13,091 nt of DNA, from positions 1-13,091 of the forward strand of contig JAITSM010000074.1 of assembly GCA_031287815.1 (NCBI GenBank), in the 5' to 3' direction. Position numbers and translations under genes: made by a program. Shown here one piece after another: positions 7,091 to 12,998 of this stretch. Within the stretch, counting starts at the first letter, position 1. Every line of letters begins with the position of its first letter. This DNA is from Prevotellaceae bacterium. Lineage in GTDB: Bacteria; Bacteroidota; Bacteroidia; Bacteroidales; UBA932. Under the pieces are notes generated by a model. The model was given only the letters and a program-made list of their open reading frames with translations. It ran no database searches and had not been told where the DNA came from.

Positions 7091-7339
7091 ATGGGGCTAC
7101 AGGTAATCAAAAGTAAGATTTACGAAATTCGAGGCCACAGGGTGATGCTGGACTTTGATTTAGCGGAGATTTACGGAATAGAAACAAGGGCGCTTAATCA
7201 AGCTGTAAAACGAAATATAGACAGATTCCCTGAAGATTTTATGTTTCAACTGACGCAGGTTGAACGAAAAATGATGTCATCACAACTTGTGATGACAAGT
7301 GATGATGAAAAATTAGCGGCAATGGAAAAAACATGGTAA
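7091..7339 (+). pseudogene. Truncated ORF6N-domain protein (phage antirepressor-like)
   Basis: The 82-residue product begins with the conserved ORF6N segment: SKIYEIRGHRVMLDFDLAEIYG, then LNQAVKRNIDRFPEDFMFQLT and SSQLVMTS. ORF6N is a DNA-binding-type domain in phage- and plasmid-derived regulators. Family members usually continue with an AFTEQGV segment and a long C-terminal part. Here the frame instead ends soon after VMTS with an unrelated short tail (AMEKTW). I read it as 3'-truncated or internally deleted, though a short expressed product is possible. A 10-bp-arm palindrome lies inside it (7276-7296). It follows clpX by 108 nt and opens the AT-rich accessory stretch. Confidence 0.7.
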
Positions 7340-7399
7340 ATTTAAAATTTTTATTGTGGGAATGATAAAATTTGTACTTATAACTAAAACTAAACAACT

Positions 7400-7522
7400 A
7401 TGGACTTAAAAGACCAAATCAAACAGCTATCCGACAGGATAGAAAAACTGAAAGATAACCTTCAACCCGAAGAAGCGACAAAAAACACCCTTATCATGCC
7501 GTTTGTGCAGGCGTTAAAATAA
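7400..7522 (+). pseudogene. N-terminal fragment of a type I restriction (HsdR_N)-like protein
   Basis: The 40-residue frame MDLKDQIKQLSDRIEKLKDN, then EEATKNTLIMPFVQAL, matches from memory the very start of Bacteroidetes proteins carrying a type I restriction enzyme R-subunit N-terminal nuclease domain. Those proteins continue as GYDVFNP and so on. Here the frame ends immediately after QAL with K and a TAA, so the nuclease residues are absent. It is preceded by a normal-looking Bacteroidetes leader (AACTAAACAACTATG). The break point coincides with a 14-bp sequence repeated at 7922-7935. It is best read as a deletion remnant; family assignment is moderately sure. Confidence 0.6.
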
Positions 7523-7564
7523 TGTTTAAACACTGAAGCTAATTAAACTCAAAATAACTATATT

Positions 7565-7841
7565 ATGAAAAAAAATTTACACTTTCTATCGGTAGTAGCC
7601 ATATATTACCTTAATTAGTTGCGGAAATAGCAATATTACCAAAGAAAATTATGAAAAACTAAAAATAGGCATGACCTCTGAACAGGTCATAGAAATTTTA
7701 GGAAATGCTGGCACAAAATCGGGAAGCTACATGCAAGGGCTTGGCAGCATTGATTTATAGCATTATCAGCCAGGAACTAAAGCCATACAAGTTTTCTTTG
7801 ATAATGGTAAAGTAATGGATAAATCTTGGATAGAGATTTAA
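7565..7841 (+). pseudogene. Broken small lipoprotein gene (DUF3862/SmpA-like)
   Basis: An ATG at 7565 starts a signal-peptide-like MKKNLHFLSVVAI. Coding then continues in another frame as TLISCGNSNIT, ENYEKLKIGMTSEQVIEIL and, after an in-frame TAG at 7758-7760, HYQPGTKAIQVFFDNGKV up to TAA at 7839-7841. Restored, it would be a lipoprotein (lipobox LISC) of about 90 residues. Its KIGMTSEQVIEILG and VFFDNGKV motifs are typical of DUF3862/SmpA-type domains. One frameshift near 7600-7612 and one nonsense codon (perhaps from TGG) inactivate it. Its stop is 5 nt before the first recombinase-tail copy on the opposite strand. Confidence 0.65.
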
Positions 7842-7846
7842 ATCAC

Positions 7847-7903
7847 CTATTCATCGTCTATCACCTCAACACCGCTTGCCCAAAAGTCCAACACTTGCTG
7901 GTT
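7847..7903 (-). pseudogene. Tyrosine-recombinase 3'-end remnant, copy 1
   Basis: On the minus strand, 18 codons plus stop read NQQVLDFWASGVEVIDDE. This is the same as the C-terminus of the recombinase relic at 9565 (NRKVLDFLASGVEVDEDA), with identical spacing to the stop. Similarity to recombinases ends at the Asn codon, so only the extreme 3' end is present. It lies 5 nt after the stop of a plus-strand gene and just before the promoter of the next one. It may be a recombination scar or attachment site. Confidence 0.65.
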
Positions 7904-7910
7904 GAAACTT

Positions 7911-7941
7911 TTTGGCAATGATAAAATAATGTTTACCTTTG
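7911..7941 (+). promoter_or_regulatory. Bacteroidetes -33/-7 promoter of the membrane-protein gene
   Basis: TTTG (7911-7914) and TACCTTTG (7934-7941) match the -33 and -7 consensus with a 19-nt spacer. The ATG at 7971 lies 29 nt after the -7 box. The -33 element begins only 8 bp beyond the recombinase-tail copy 1. Confidence 0.72.
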
Positions 7942-7970
7942 TATTTAATAAATAACTAAATCTTACAACT

Positions 7971-8372
7971 ATGAACAAACAAAGATTAGCAATTCTAATT
8001 GTAGCGGCCATTGGAGTATTTTCTTCATTTTTACCATGGCTGAGCGTACCATTTGTTGGTACAGTAAACGGTATTAAAGGCGACGGATGGATAGTACTTC
8101 TATTATTTGCTATTCCGCTTGTGATAAGTCTTTTGAAAGACCGCACACAACCTTTGAAAGGTGGTTTGCTTTGGGGTGCTGTTATTGCCGGCGGTTTGGC
8201 CGCTATTGTAGGCATTTTTGAAATCGTTAATATTTCGTCGAAACTTTCCGATGTTGGCAATGACTTTGCACAAGCTTTTACTGATGCTGTTTCTATTGAA
8301 ATCGGGCTATACTTGGCAATCATTGCCGGTATTATCCTTCCGGCGGTAGCTCTGCTTTTGAAAAATAAATAA
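7971..8372 (+). CDS. Small four-helix membrane protein, unknown function
   Basis: A 133-residue protein with four predicted transmembrane stretches at about 7-26, 41-55, 66-88 and 109-130, separated by short loops (VPFVGTVNGIKGDGW and a polar NISSKLSDVGNDFAQ segment before the last helix). I do not recognise the family. It has its own good promoter (7911-7941) and an intact frame, unlike its neighbours, so it is probably expressed. It is followed after 5 nt by recombinase-tail copy 2 on the opposite strand. It reads as the cargo gene of a cassette-like unit bounded by copies 1 and 2. No catalytic or binding motif is visible. Confidence 0.72.
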   Translation: MNKQRLAILIVAAIGVFSSFLPWLSVPFVGTVNGIKGDGWIVLLLFAIPLVISLLKDRTQPLKGGLLWGAVIAGGLAAIVGIFEIVNISSKLSDVGNDFAQAFTDAVSIEIGLYLAIIAGIILPAVALLLKNK

Positions 8373-8377
8373 AAAAT

Positions 8378-8413
8378 TTAGTAGATAGCATCCTCCTCTA
8401 CCTCAACGCCGAA
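8378..8413 (-). pseudogene. Tyrosine-recombinase 3'-end remnant, copy 2
   Basis: The minus strand reads FGVEVEEDA followed by IY and TAA. The GVEV-acidic-acidic-D pattern aligns with copies 1 and 3. The 11-bp plus-strand core CCTCAACGCCG (8401-8411) is identical to the region at 9582. It is the shortest copy (about 25 bp), and its recombinase homology breaks off at the phenylalanine. It begins 5 nt after the membrane-protein stop, matching the placement of copy 1. Because it is short, chance similarity cannot be excluded on its own. Confidence 0.5.
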
Positions 8414-8438
8414 TGTAGAAATTAGATTAAAGAAAGAG

Positions 8439-8674
8439 ATGGAAGAAGATTGTGAAAAACAGGTGGCTAATATACAAAAAGAATTTCAAGCGGAAGTGCT
8501 CAACCAAAAGGGTGTAAATGCTATTTTAAAAAAAGAGATAGAAAATTTAAAAATATCCCGAAGGCAGAAACCATACCTTCAAATATTCAAAAAACATTTG
8601 AAACAATAGGCAATCCCGAAGTTCTCAAAACACTAAAAAAAGCATTCCATCTTGAATTTTTAAATCCATCATAA
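8439..8674 (+). pseudogene. Frameshifted gene fragment with coiled-coil character
   Basis: From ATG 8439 one frame reads MEEDCEKQVANIQKEF, then AEVLNQKGVNAILKKEIENL, a charged helical stretch. From about 8560 good coding continues in a different frame: NIPKAETIPSNIQKTF, ETIGNPEVLKTLKKAF, to TAA at 8672-8674. A single frameshift in the A-rich stretch near 8550-8565 would explain this. The first frame is open backwards through recombinase-tail copy 2 to a TAG at 8382, so the original start may be lost. I do not recognise the family. It ends 15 nt before the next start codon, so the two may have formed one transcript. Confidence 0.5.
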
Positions 8675-8689
8675 TTTTTTATTTTGGAG

Positions 8690-9556
8690 ATGACGAAAAA
8701 AATACTCATAGCTATATTGCCGGTACTGACAGGATGCTATATATACATAACTTACAGAGCCGATACACTAATATTGTTTCATTTATTTGATACAGTTGGT
8801 CTTGATAGATTTGTGTCATTTATACGTTTAAACGCTCCATTGCAAACAGTGCCATTATGGGTAAAATATAGTTTACCGGACGCTTTATGGATATTTTCGT
8901 TTATCTACACTATGTTACTCTTATGGAAATTTAAGATAACGAAACAATCGGCATTTTGGATACTTATAGCTCCGGCGATAGGGCTTTGTTATGAAATAGC
9001 CCAATTAGTAATAATAATTCCCGGTACTTTTGATATTGTCGATTTATTATTAACTTTGTGCGCAATACTATTAGCATTTTATAAACCATTAAAAATAATA
9101 CTAATTAAAAAAATTAACACTATGAAATCAAAAAAATTTTTACACCTCGTTTCGGGAGCCGTAGTGCTTGCCTTTGTTTTCTTTGCCGTCGCAAGTTCGG
9201 ATGATAAATCAACAGAAAAGGAAATTTCCGAAACAGATTTAGCATCGGCAATTCACATATCAGCCTCCACCCTTTATGAAGATTACGACGCTAATGAAAT
9301 TTCCGCTGACCAGAAGTATAAAGGTAAAGTACTTGTTATTACGGGTAGGATAGAAAGTATTGGTAAGGATATTACTGATAATATCTATGTAGCTCTTGAA
9401 GGCGACGGGTTTATTAACGTCGTTCAATGTATGTTTTCAGATGACCATGTAAGTGAAACATCAGAATTGCGCAAAGGACAAAGTGTTAAGATTAAAGGGC
9501 GTTGCAGTGGACAAACATTGGGTAGTATTATTGTAAGAGGTTGCTCATTGCAATAA
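8690..9556 (+). CDS. VanZ-like membrane protein fused in frame to a tRNA_anti-like OB-fold protein
   Basis: A 288-residue open frame from ATG 8690 (an in-frame TTG at 8684 is less likely). Residues 1-144 form a membrane half with about four helices. It contains LPDALWIFSF and the GLCYEIAQ then GTFDIVDLLLT pattern of VanZ-like proteins. Residues 145-288 look like a complete second protein: MKSKKF, a hydrophobic signal/anchor, an acidic linker, then an OB-fold domain resembling tRNA_anti-like (YKGKVLVITGRIESIGKD, NVVQCMFSDD, RKGQSVKIKGRCSG, VRGCSL). The junction ATG at 9122 has a typical Bacteroidetes leader. Either this is a genuine fusion or two adjacent genes lost a stop codon between them. 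It is followed after 8 nt by recombinase-tail copy 3. Confidence 0.68.
   Translation: MTKKILIAILPVLTGCYIYITYRADTLILFHLFDTVGLDRFVSFIRLNAPLQTVPLWVKYSLPDALWIFSFIYTMLLLWKFKITKQSAFWILIAPAIGLCYEIAQLVIIIPGTFDIVDLLLTLCAILLAFYKPLKIILIKKINTMKSKKFLHLVSGAVVLAFVFFAVASSDDKSTEKEISETDLASAIHISASTLYEDYDANEISADQKYKGKVLVITGRIESIGKDITDNIYVALEGDGFINVVQCMFSDDHVSETSELRKGQSVKIKGRCSGQTLGSIIVRGCSLQ
9122..9556 (+). other. Possible internal start: separate membrane-anchored OB-fold protein
   Basis: ATG 9122 is in the same frame as the upstream VanZ-like part. It starts a 144-residue product with its own N-terminal lysine-rich segment and hydrophobic anchor (about residues 8-26), followed by the tRNA_anti-like OB domain. 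Related proteins normally begin at this point. The preceding AATTAACACT resembles other leaders in this genome. Independent translation from here is plausible. Confidence 0.5.
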
Positions 9557-9564
9557 TTTACATA

Positions 9565-10107
9565 TTAAGCGTCCTCATCCACCTCAACGCCGCTTGCCAA
9601 AAAGTCCAGCACTTTCCGGTTAGCCCTGTTAATAGGCCGCCAGTCGGTCTTGATATACCGCCCGGTAATTTTCATTTTTTCATCCGAATGATTGAGGCAT
9701 TGATGTACGGTGTACCCGTCAATCCCCACGCTGTTTTCCGCGAGGGTGGCCCACGTGTGCCGGGCGGCGTAAAACGTTAAATTCAGCATATCTATTGCGC
9801 TCCCTATTGCTTTCAAGCCTTTATTTAATGCGGCGTTGAAATTATTAACGGTAGTATATCTTCAGGAAATATTTAACAGCCGTTTTTTTCCTGCATATTT
9901 TTCCAATAGTGGGCCGGCCTCCGGTTGAATAAGCACCGAAAATTCCGCTTTGTCATCGCGCCGGCTTGTTGTTTTACTGCGGTAGTAAGTGATGTACTTT
10001 CCGGTGGCCGGCGGGCACGTATATAAATCTACTGCATTCATCCCAATCAGATAAAATGAAAGCATAAATATATGATGTTCTAAATACAGTTGTAGCCAAC
10101 GCCCCAT
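9565..10107 (-). pseudogene. Tyrosine recombinase (integrase) relic, 5'-truncated with a nonsense codon
   Basis: A single minus-strand frame of 181 codons covers the catalytic domain. From the N-terminal side: FMLSFYLIGMNAVDLY, YYRSKT, a LLEKYAG helix, then an in-frame TGA at 9862-9864. In the same frame it continues RYTTVNNFNAALNKGLKAIG, TFYAARHTWATLAE (box II region with R-H-x-x-W), LNHSDEKMKITGRYI with the putative nucleophilic tyrosine, and the tail VLDFLASGVEVDEDA. The N-terminal arm and core-binding domains are missing, so it cannot be functional as it stands. Its 3' end is the third copy of the recombinase tail. It lies near the 3' end of tRNA-Arg, a common neighbourhood for integrative elements. 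Confidence 0.82.
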
Positions 10108-10120
10108 CTGTTAAACTCAA

Positions 10121-10336
10121 CTATTTTTGCGTAGGCTTTTGGGCAGCTATTTCATCGGCTTTTTGAATAATATATTTTGATGGTTTCAACGCGTTGTAAG
10201 CATTTGCCGATAATCCCATTTCCAAAACTATTTTATTGTATAGTTTCATCCAGTCGTTCAATAGCCTATTCAGAAAGCTATCGCTTAGTCTTAGCGCTCC
10301 TCCCTCGGAATATTCAAAAAATAAAAAGCCTTTCAT
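10121..10336 (-). CDS. Short hypothetical ORF, possibly a gene fragment
   Basis: A 71-residue frame with a plausible helical composition (SDSFLNRLLNDWMKLYNKIV, then NALKPSKYIIQKADEIAAQ). I do not recognise it. The only start codon lies inside the stem of the tRNA-Arg terminator hairpin (10325-10352), which makes initiation there doubtful. The frame is open a few codons further upstream to a TAG, without another ATG. It is 13 nt upstream of the recombinase relic on the same strand, so it could be a decayed neighbour or a displaced N-terminal piece. A non-coding stretch is also possible. Confidence 0.3.
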   Translation of the reverse strand: MKGFLFFEYSEGGALRLSDSFLNRLLNDWMKLYNKIVLEMGLSANAYNALKPSKYIIQKADEIAAQKPTQK

Positions 10337-10352
10337 TTTTTTGAAAGGCTTT
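10325..10352 (-). terminator. Terminator of tRNA-Arg
   Basis: AAAGCCTTTCA (10325-10335) pairs perfectly with TGAAAGGCTTT (10342-10352) around a 6-nt loop. Read on the minus strand it is followed by a T-rich run (complement of the A-rich 10316-10327). It lies 31 nt beyond the tRNA 3' end. The opposite direction has a weaker T-run, so some bidirectional activity is possible. Confidence 0.75.
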
Positions 10353-10383
10353 ATTTCATCTACTTTCCGCTATTTTCTTATCG

Positions 10384-10457
10384 TGACTCCGGAGGGATTC
10401 GAACCCGCGACCCACAGATTAGAAATCTGTTGCTCTATCCAACTGAGCTACGGAGCC
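10384..10457 (-). tRNA. tRNA-Arg (anticodon UCU)
   Basis: On the minus strand the acceptor GGCTCCG pairs with CGGAGTC (one G-T pair), followed by discriminator A; CCA is not encoded. The D-arm reads AGCTCAGTTGGATAGAGC. The anticodon stem ACAGA/TCTGT encloses loop TTTCTAA with anticodon TCT, decoding AGA/AGG. The T-arm has GGGTTCGAATCC. Its 3' end faces the accessory stretch with the recombinase relic, but I found no second copy of the tRNA 3' end in the window. Confidence 0.94.
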
Positions 10458-10474
10458 GTTTAGTTTTTAGCGTG

Positions 10475-10482
10475 CAAAGATA
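10475..10482 (-). promoter_or_regulatory. -7 promoter box for tRNA-Arg
   Basis: The minus strand reads TATCTTTG, an exact TAnnTTTG match, 17 nt before the tRNA 5' end. It lies within the 38 nt between the glycosyltransferase stop and the tRNA. The tRNA can therefore be transcribed independently of the upstream operon. Confidence 0.6.
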
Positions 10483-10495
10483 GCAAAAACTCGGG

Positions 10496-11236
10496 CTACG
10501 CGAAAATTTTAAATTTCCCCAAATGCCATTTCTGCAAACGGTACGAAAGCGATACGCCCAACACGCCAAGCCCGTATTTAATGCTTCTCCGTATATTGAT
10601 AGACGACGCTTCTTTGAAATACTTGGTGGGGCAAGTGATTTCAGCGATTTCAAATTTTTTATAAAACAGTTGCGCCAACATTTGGTTGTCGAACACGAAA
10701 TCATCGGAGTTTACTTCGTAGTTCACCGCCTGCAAGGCGCTGCGCGAGAAAGCGCGGTAGCCGGTATGATATTCGCTTAACTTTTGACGCATCAAAATAT
10801 TTTGAAACCCGGTCAACAGCCGGTTGGAAACATATTTATAGAGTGGCATGCCGCCGCGCAGTGCGCCGCGCCCCAAAATACGCGAGCCCAACACCACCGG
10901 GTACACCTCGTTGGCAATAATGTAGCACATGGATTGTAACAACTTCGGCGTATACTGGTAATCGGGGTGCAGCATCACCACAATATCGGCATTCAGCTCC
11001 AGCGCCTTGTTGTAACAACTCTTCTGGTTGCCGCCGTAGCCGCGATTTTTCGAATGTTGTACAATATGTTTTATCCCTAAATCGTGCGCCACCTGCACCG
11101 TCGTATCACGGCTTTTGTCGTCCACTAAAATGACGTCGTCCACTATATCCAAAGGAATTTCGTGATACGTCTTCGCTAATGTTTGCGCCGCATTATAAGC
11201 AGGCAGCACCACTGCAATACGTTTCCCGTTTATCAT
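10496..11236 (-). CDS. Family 2 glycosyltransferase (dolichyl-phosphate-mannose-synthase-like)
   Basis: A 246-residue GT-A fold enzyme. The nucleotide-binding start IAVVLPAYNAAQTL is followed by VILVDDKSRDTT (D39/D40). The pyrophosphate/metal motif reads LHPDYQY (D92), and the acceptor side has EYHTGYRAFSR. This pattern fits the DPM/DPG-synthase subgroup that transfers a sugar from a nucleotide donor, often to a polyprenyl phosphate. No C-terminal membrane helices are evident, so it should be cytosolic or peripheral to the membrane. Its ATG overlaps the TPR gene stop by 4 nt (ATGA), giving tight translational coupling, and it is the last gene of the operon. Donor and acceptor cannot be told from the sequence. 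Confidence 0.86.
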   Translation of the reverse strand: MINGKRIAVVLPAYNAAQTLAKTYHEIPLDIVDDVILVDDKSRDTTVQVAHDLGIKHIVQHSKNRGYGGNQKSCYNKALELNADIVVMLHPDYQYTPKLLQSMCYIIANEVYPVVLGSRILGRGALRGGMPLYKYVSNRLLTGFQNILMRQKLSEYHTGYRAFSRSALQAVNYEVNSDDFVFDNQMLAQLFYKKFEIAEITCPTKYFKEASSINIRRSIKYGLGVLGVSLSYRLQKWHLGKFKIFA

Positions 11237-12333
11237 AATGATTTTTTATTTCCGCGTGATTGTAATAGAATATTGCCCAACTGCAACCAGTATTCCAGGC
11301 GGGCGGGTTCCAGCGTGGCCGCTTTGTACATGTGTTGCAACGCCTGTTCCCACTTGTTGGTATTGGCATAGGACACCGCCAGTCCATAGTGCGCTTCCGC
11401 AAAGTTATCGTCGAAAATAACGGCTTCCCGGTAAGCGGCAAGCGCCTCTTTGTAGCCATTTAATTTCTCGTAGCAGGCGGCCATAGCCACATAGGCGGAA
11501 GAATTGTCGGGCTCCAGTTTCAAAAACGATTGGAACGTGTTGATCGCTTCCGTATATTTCTTTTGCTGGACGTAGGTATTGGCCAGGTTATAATAAGCCG
11601 ACGCATGTTTCTCATTTAGCGTAACCGCAAAGTTGAAGGCTTGCATCGCTTGCCGGTAGTCGTTTTTACGCGCATAGACCGTTCCTATGTTATACCACAC
11701 ATTGTCGTTGAAAGGCTCTTCTTTAATGTATTTTTCGTAGTAGTATAAACTTTCATCCAAATTATTTAACCGCTCGTTGCAAAAAGCCATTTCGTTGATT
11801 ACTTCCATGTCGTTGGGCGCTAATTCCGATGCGGTTTTTATGTATTTCAATGCGGCGGCATATTCGTCTTTTTCCATCAGGTCGGAGGCTACGTTCAGCA
11901 GCAATGACAGCAGGTCTTCTTCGTCATCGGTTTGCTGCGCGCACTTGTCGAAGCGGGTTACCGCTTCATCGATATGACCCAACTGCATGTATGCCGTGCC
12001 GGTTAAAAACGACAATTCCGGATCATTAACCCCTTTCGCTTCCATCTCCTGCAACAGTTGCAGGGCTTGCGCCGTTTCCTTTTTTTCTAGCAGCACGTTG
12101 GCATAACACAATTTCATGTCGTCGGAAAACGGATGCTGGCGGTTGCCGCAGTCGGCCACCCGCAAGGCTTCGCTCAATTTATTTACCATGAGGTAATGCT
12201 CCACAATCGTTTCGTATTCTTCTTCGTCGAAATAATCGGCGCGGTTGTGCTTCACCATATTTTCATAACGGCGAACGAGCGCGGCCACTTCTGCGCTTTC
12301 AAAGAAAGTAGTATCATCATCATCCCACCACAT
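11233..12333 (-). CDS. Tetratricopeptide-repeat protein
   Basis: A 366-residue protein without a signal peptide, starting with a very acidic MWWDDDD segment. From about residue 35 to the end it is built of successive 34-residue TPR units. The clearest are AYMQLGHIDEAVTRFDKC, EAL- and YEKYIKEEP-type units, VWYNIGTVYARKNDYRQAM, AYYNLANTYVQQKKYTEAI, AYVAMAACYEKLNGYKEAL, AHYGLAVSYANTNKWEQAL and YWLQLGNIL. Such arrays are protein-interaction scaffolds; the partner is unknown. It starts 1 nt overlapping the upstream DUF6913-like gene (TAATG) and ends 4 nt overlapping the glycosyltransferase, so all three are translationally coupled and may work in one envelope-related process. Confidence 0.88.
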   Translation of the reverse strand: MWWDDDDTTFFESAEVAALVRRYENMVKHNRADYFDEEEYETIVEHYLMVNKLSEALRVADCGNRQHPFSDDMKLCYANVLLEKKETAQALQLLQEMEAKGVNDPELSFLTGTAYMQLGHIDEAVTRFDKCAQQTDDEEDLLSLLLNVASDLMEKDEYAAALKYIKTASELAPNDMEVINEMAFCNERLNNLDESLYYYEKYIKEEPFNDNVWYNIGTVYARKNDYRQAMQAFNFAVTLNEKHASAYYNLANTYVQQKKYTEAINTFQSFLKLEPDNSSAYVAMAACYEKLNGYKEALAAYREAVIFDDNFAEAHYGLAVSYANTNKWEQALQHMYKAATLEPARLEYWLQLGNILLQSRGNKKSL

Positions 12334-12869
12334 TACTTTATTTGAATAGAGAGTAAATAATGTTTCAGTTGTTCGATAAAAAATTTGTTATCGTTTTGTT
12401 CGGGAATTGTCAGGATAAATTCGTACGGATTGTCGGGATAGGCGACCTTGCCAACACGCATTTGCGCATGCGATAACGTGGCTACATATTGCAGCGGATA
12501 GCACGGCGAGCTGCTGAAATCAATCAAAATATCAAACGGCAGTTGAATGAAATTATCGACTTCACCCGTCACCGGCTTGCCAAACCAATTTAATTGTTCT
12601 TTATGGAACAGCCGTTTATTCACCGTAATGATAAAGGATTTCGGCGGTTCCGCCTCCGGGCTGTAGGCCAGCGACTGCACCTTCTTTCCCCGTTCCGCCA
12701 AGAATCGCATAAGCTGTTGGATATCGTTATCTACCGCCTCATCGTACAAATACAGTATCCCTACCGATTTTGCCGTATTAAAATTATGGAATTGCCGTTT
12801 ACACGGTTGGTTTTTGTATTGCCTTTTCAGTATCCGGCGGCCTATGCTCCTCTTAATTCCTCCAAACAT
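12333..12869 (-). CDS. DUF6913-like protein
   Basis: A 178-residue soluble-looking protein with a strongly basic N-terminus (KRSIGRRILKRQYKNQPCKR). The body follows with SVGILYLYDEAVDNDIQQLM, ILIDFSSSPCYPLQYV, and a KVAYPDNPYEFILTI segment. The pattern resembles a Bacteroidetes-only family I know as DUF6913; function unknown. It is the promoter-proximal gene of the minus-strand operon, and its TAA overlaps the TPR start by 1 nt. The start at 12867-12869 is supported by a -7 box 21 nt upstream. The basic start suggests nucleic-acid or membrane-surface contact, but that is a guess. Confidence 0.65.
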   Translation of the reverse strand: MFGGIKRSIGRRILKRQYKNQPCKRQFHNFNTAKSVGILYLYDEAVDNDIQQLMRFLAERGKKVQSLAYSPEAEPPKSFIITVNKRLFHKEQLNWFGKPVTGEVDNFIQLPFDILIDFSSSPCYPLQYVATLSHAQMRVGKVAYPDNPYEFILTIPEQNDNKFFIEQLKHYLLSIQIK

Positions 12870-12889
12870 AATAATATTTTTAGGATGTA

Positions 12890-12897
12890 CAAAGATA
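12890..12897 (-). promoter_or_regulatory. -7 promoter box of the DUF6913-TPR-GT2 operon
   Basis: The minus strand reads TATCTTTG, an exact TAnnTTTG match, with the ATG 20 nt downstream. No -33 TTTG at standard spacing is visible. Confidence 0.65.
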
Positions 12898-12998
12898 CAA
12901 AAAACTCCAAAGATTACACAGGCGGCATGAAATTTTAAGAAAATTTACCGCACGTATGCAAAGCAGGAGAATCCATAGGTAAGTTCAATTAGTAAAAG

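Noticed and set aside
7847..8323. Minus-strand 158-aa ORF
   Set aside because: Most of it is the complement of the membrane-protein gene at 7971-8372, which has a proper promoter. Only its last 18 codons are meaningful, as a recombinase tail.
9541..9780. Plus-strand 79-aa ORF
   Set aside because: It overlaps the end of the OB-fold gene and lies antisense to the recombinase relic, which has clear family motifs.
10236..10463. Plus-strand ORF ending in VTPEGFEPATHRLEICCSIQLSYGAV
   Set aside because: This is the antisense translation of tRNA-Arg plus its terminator, a well-known spurious protein pattern.
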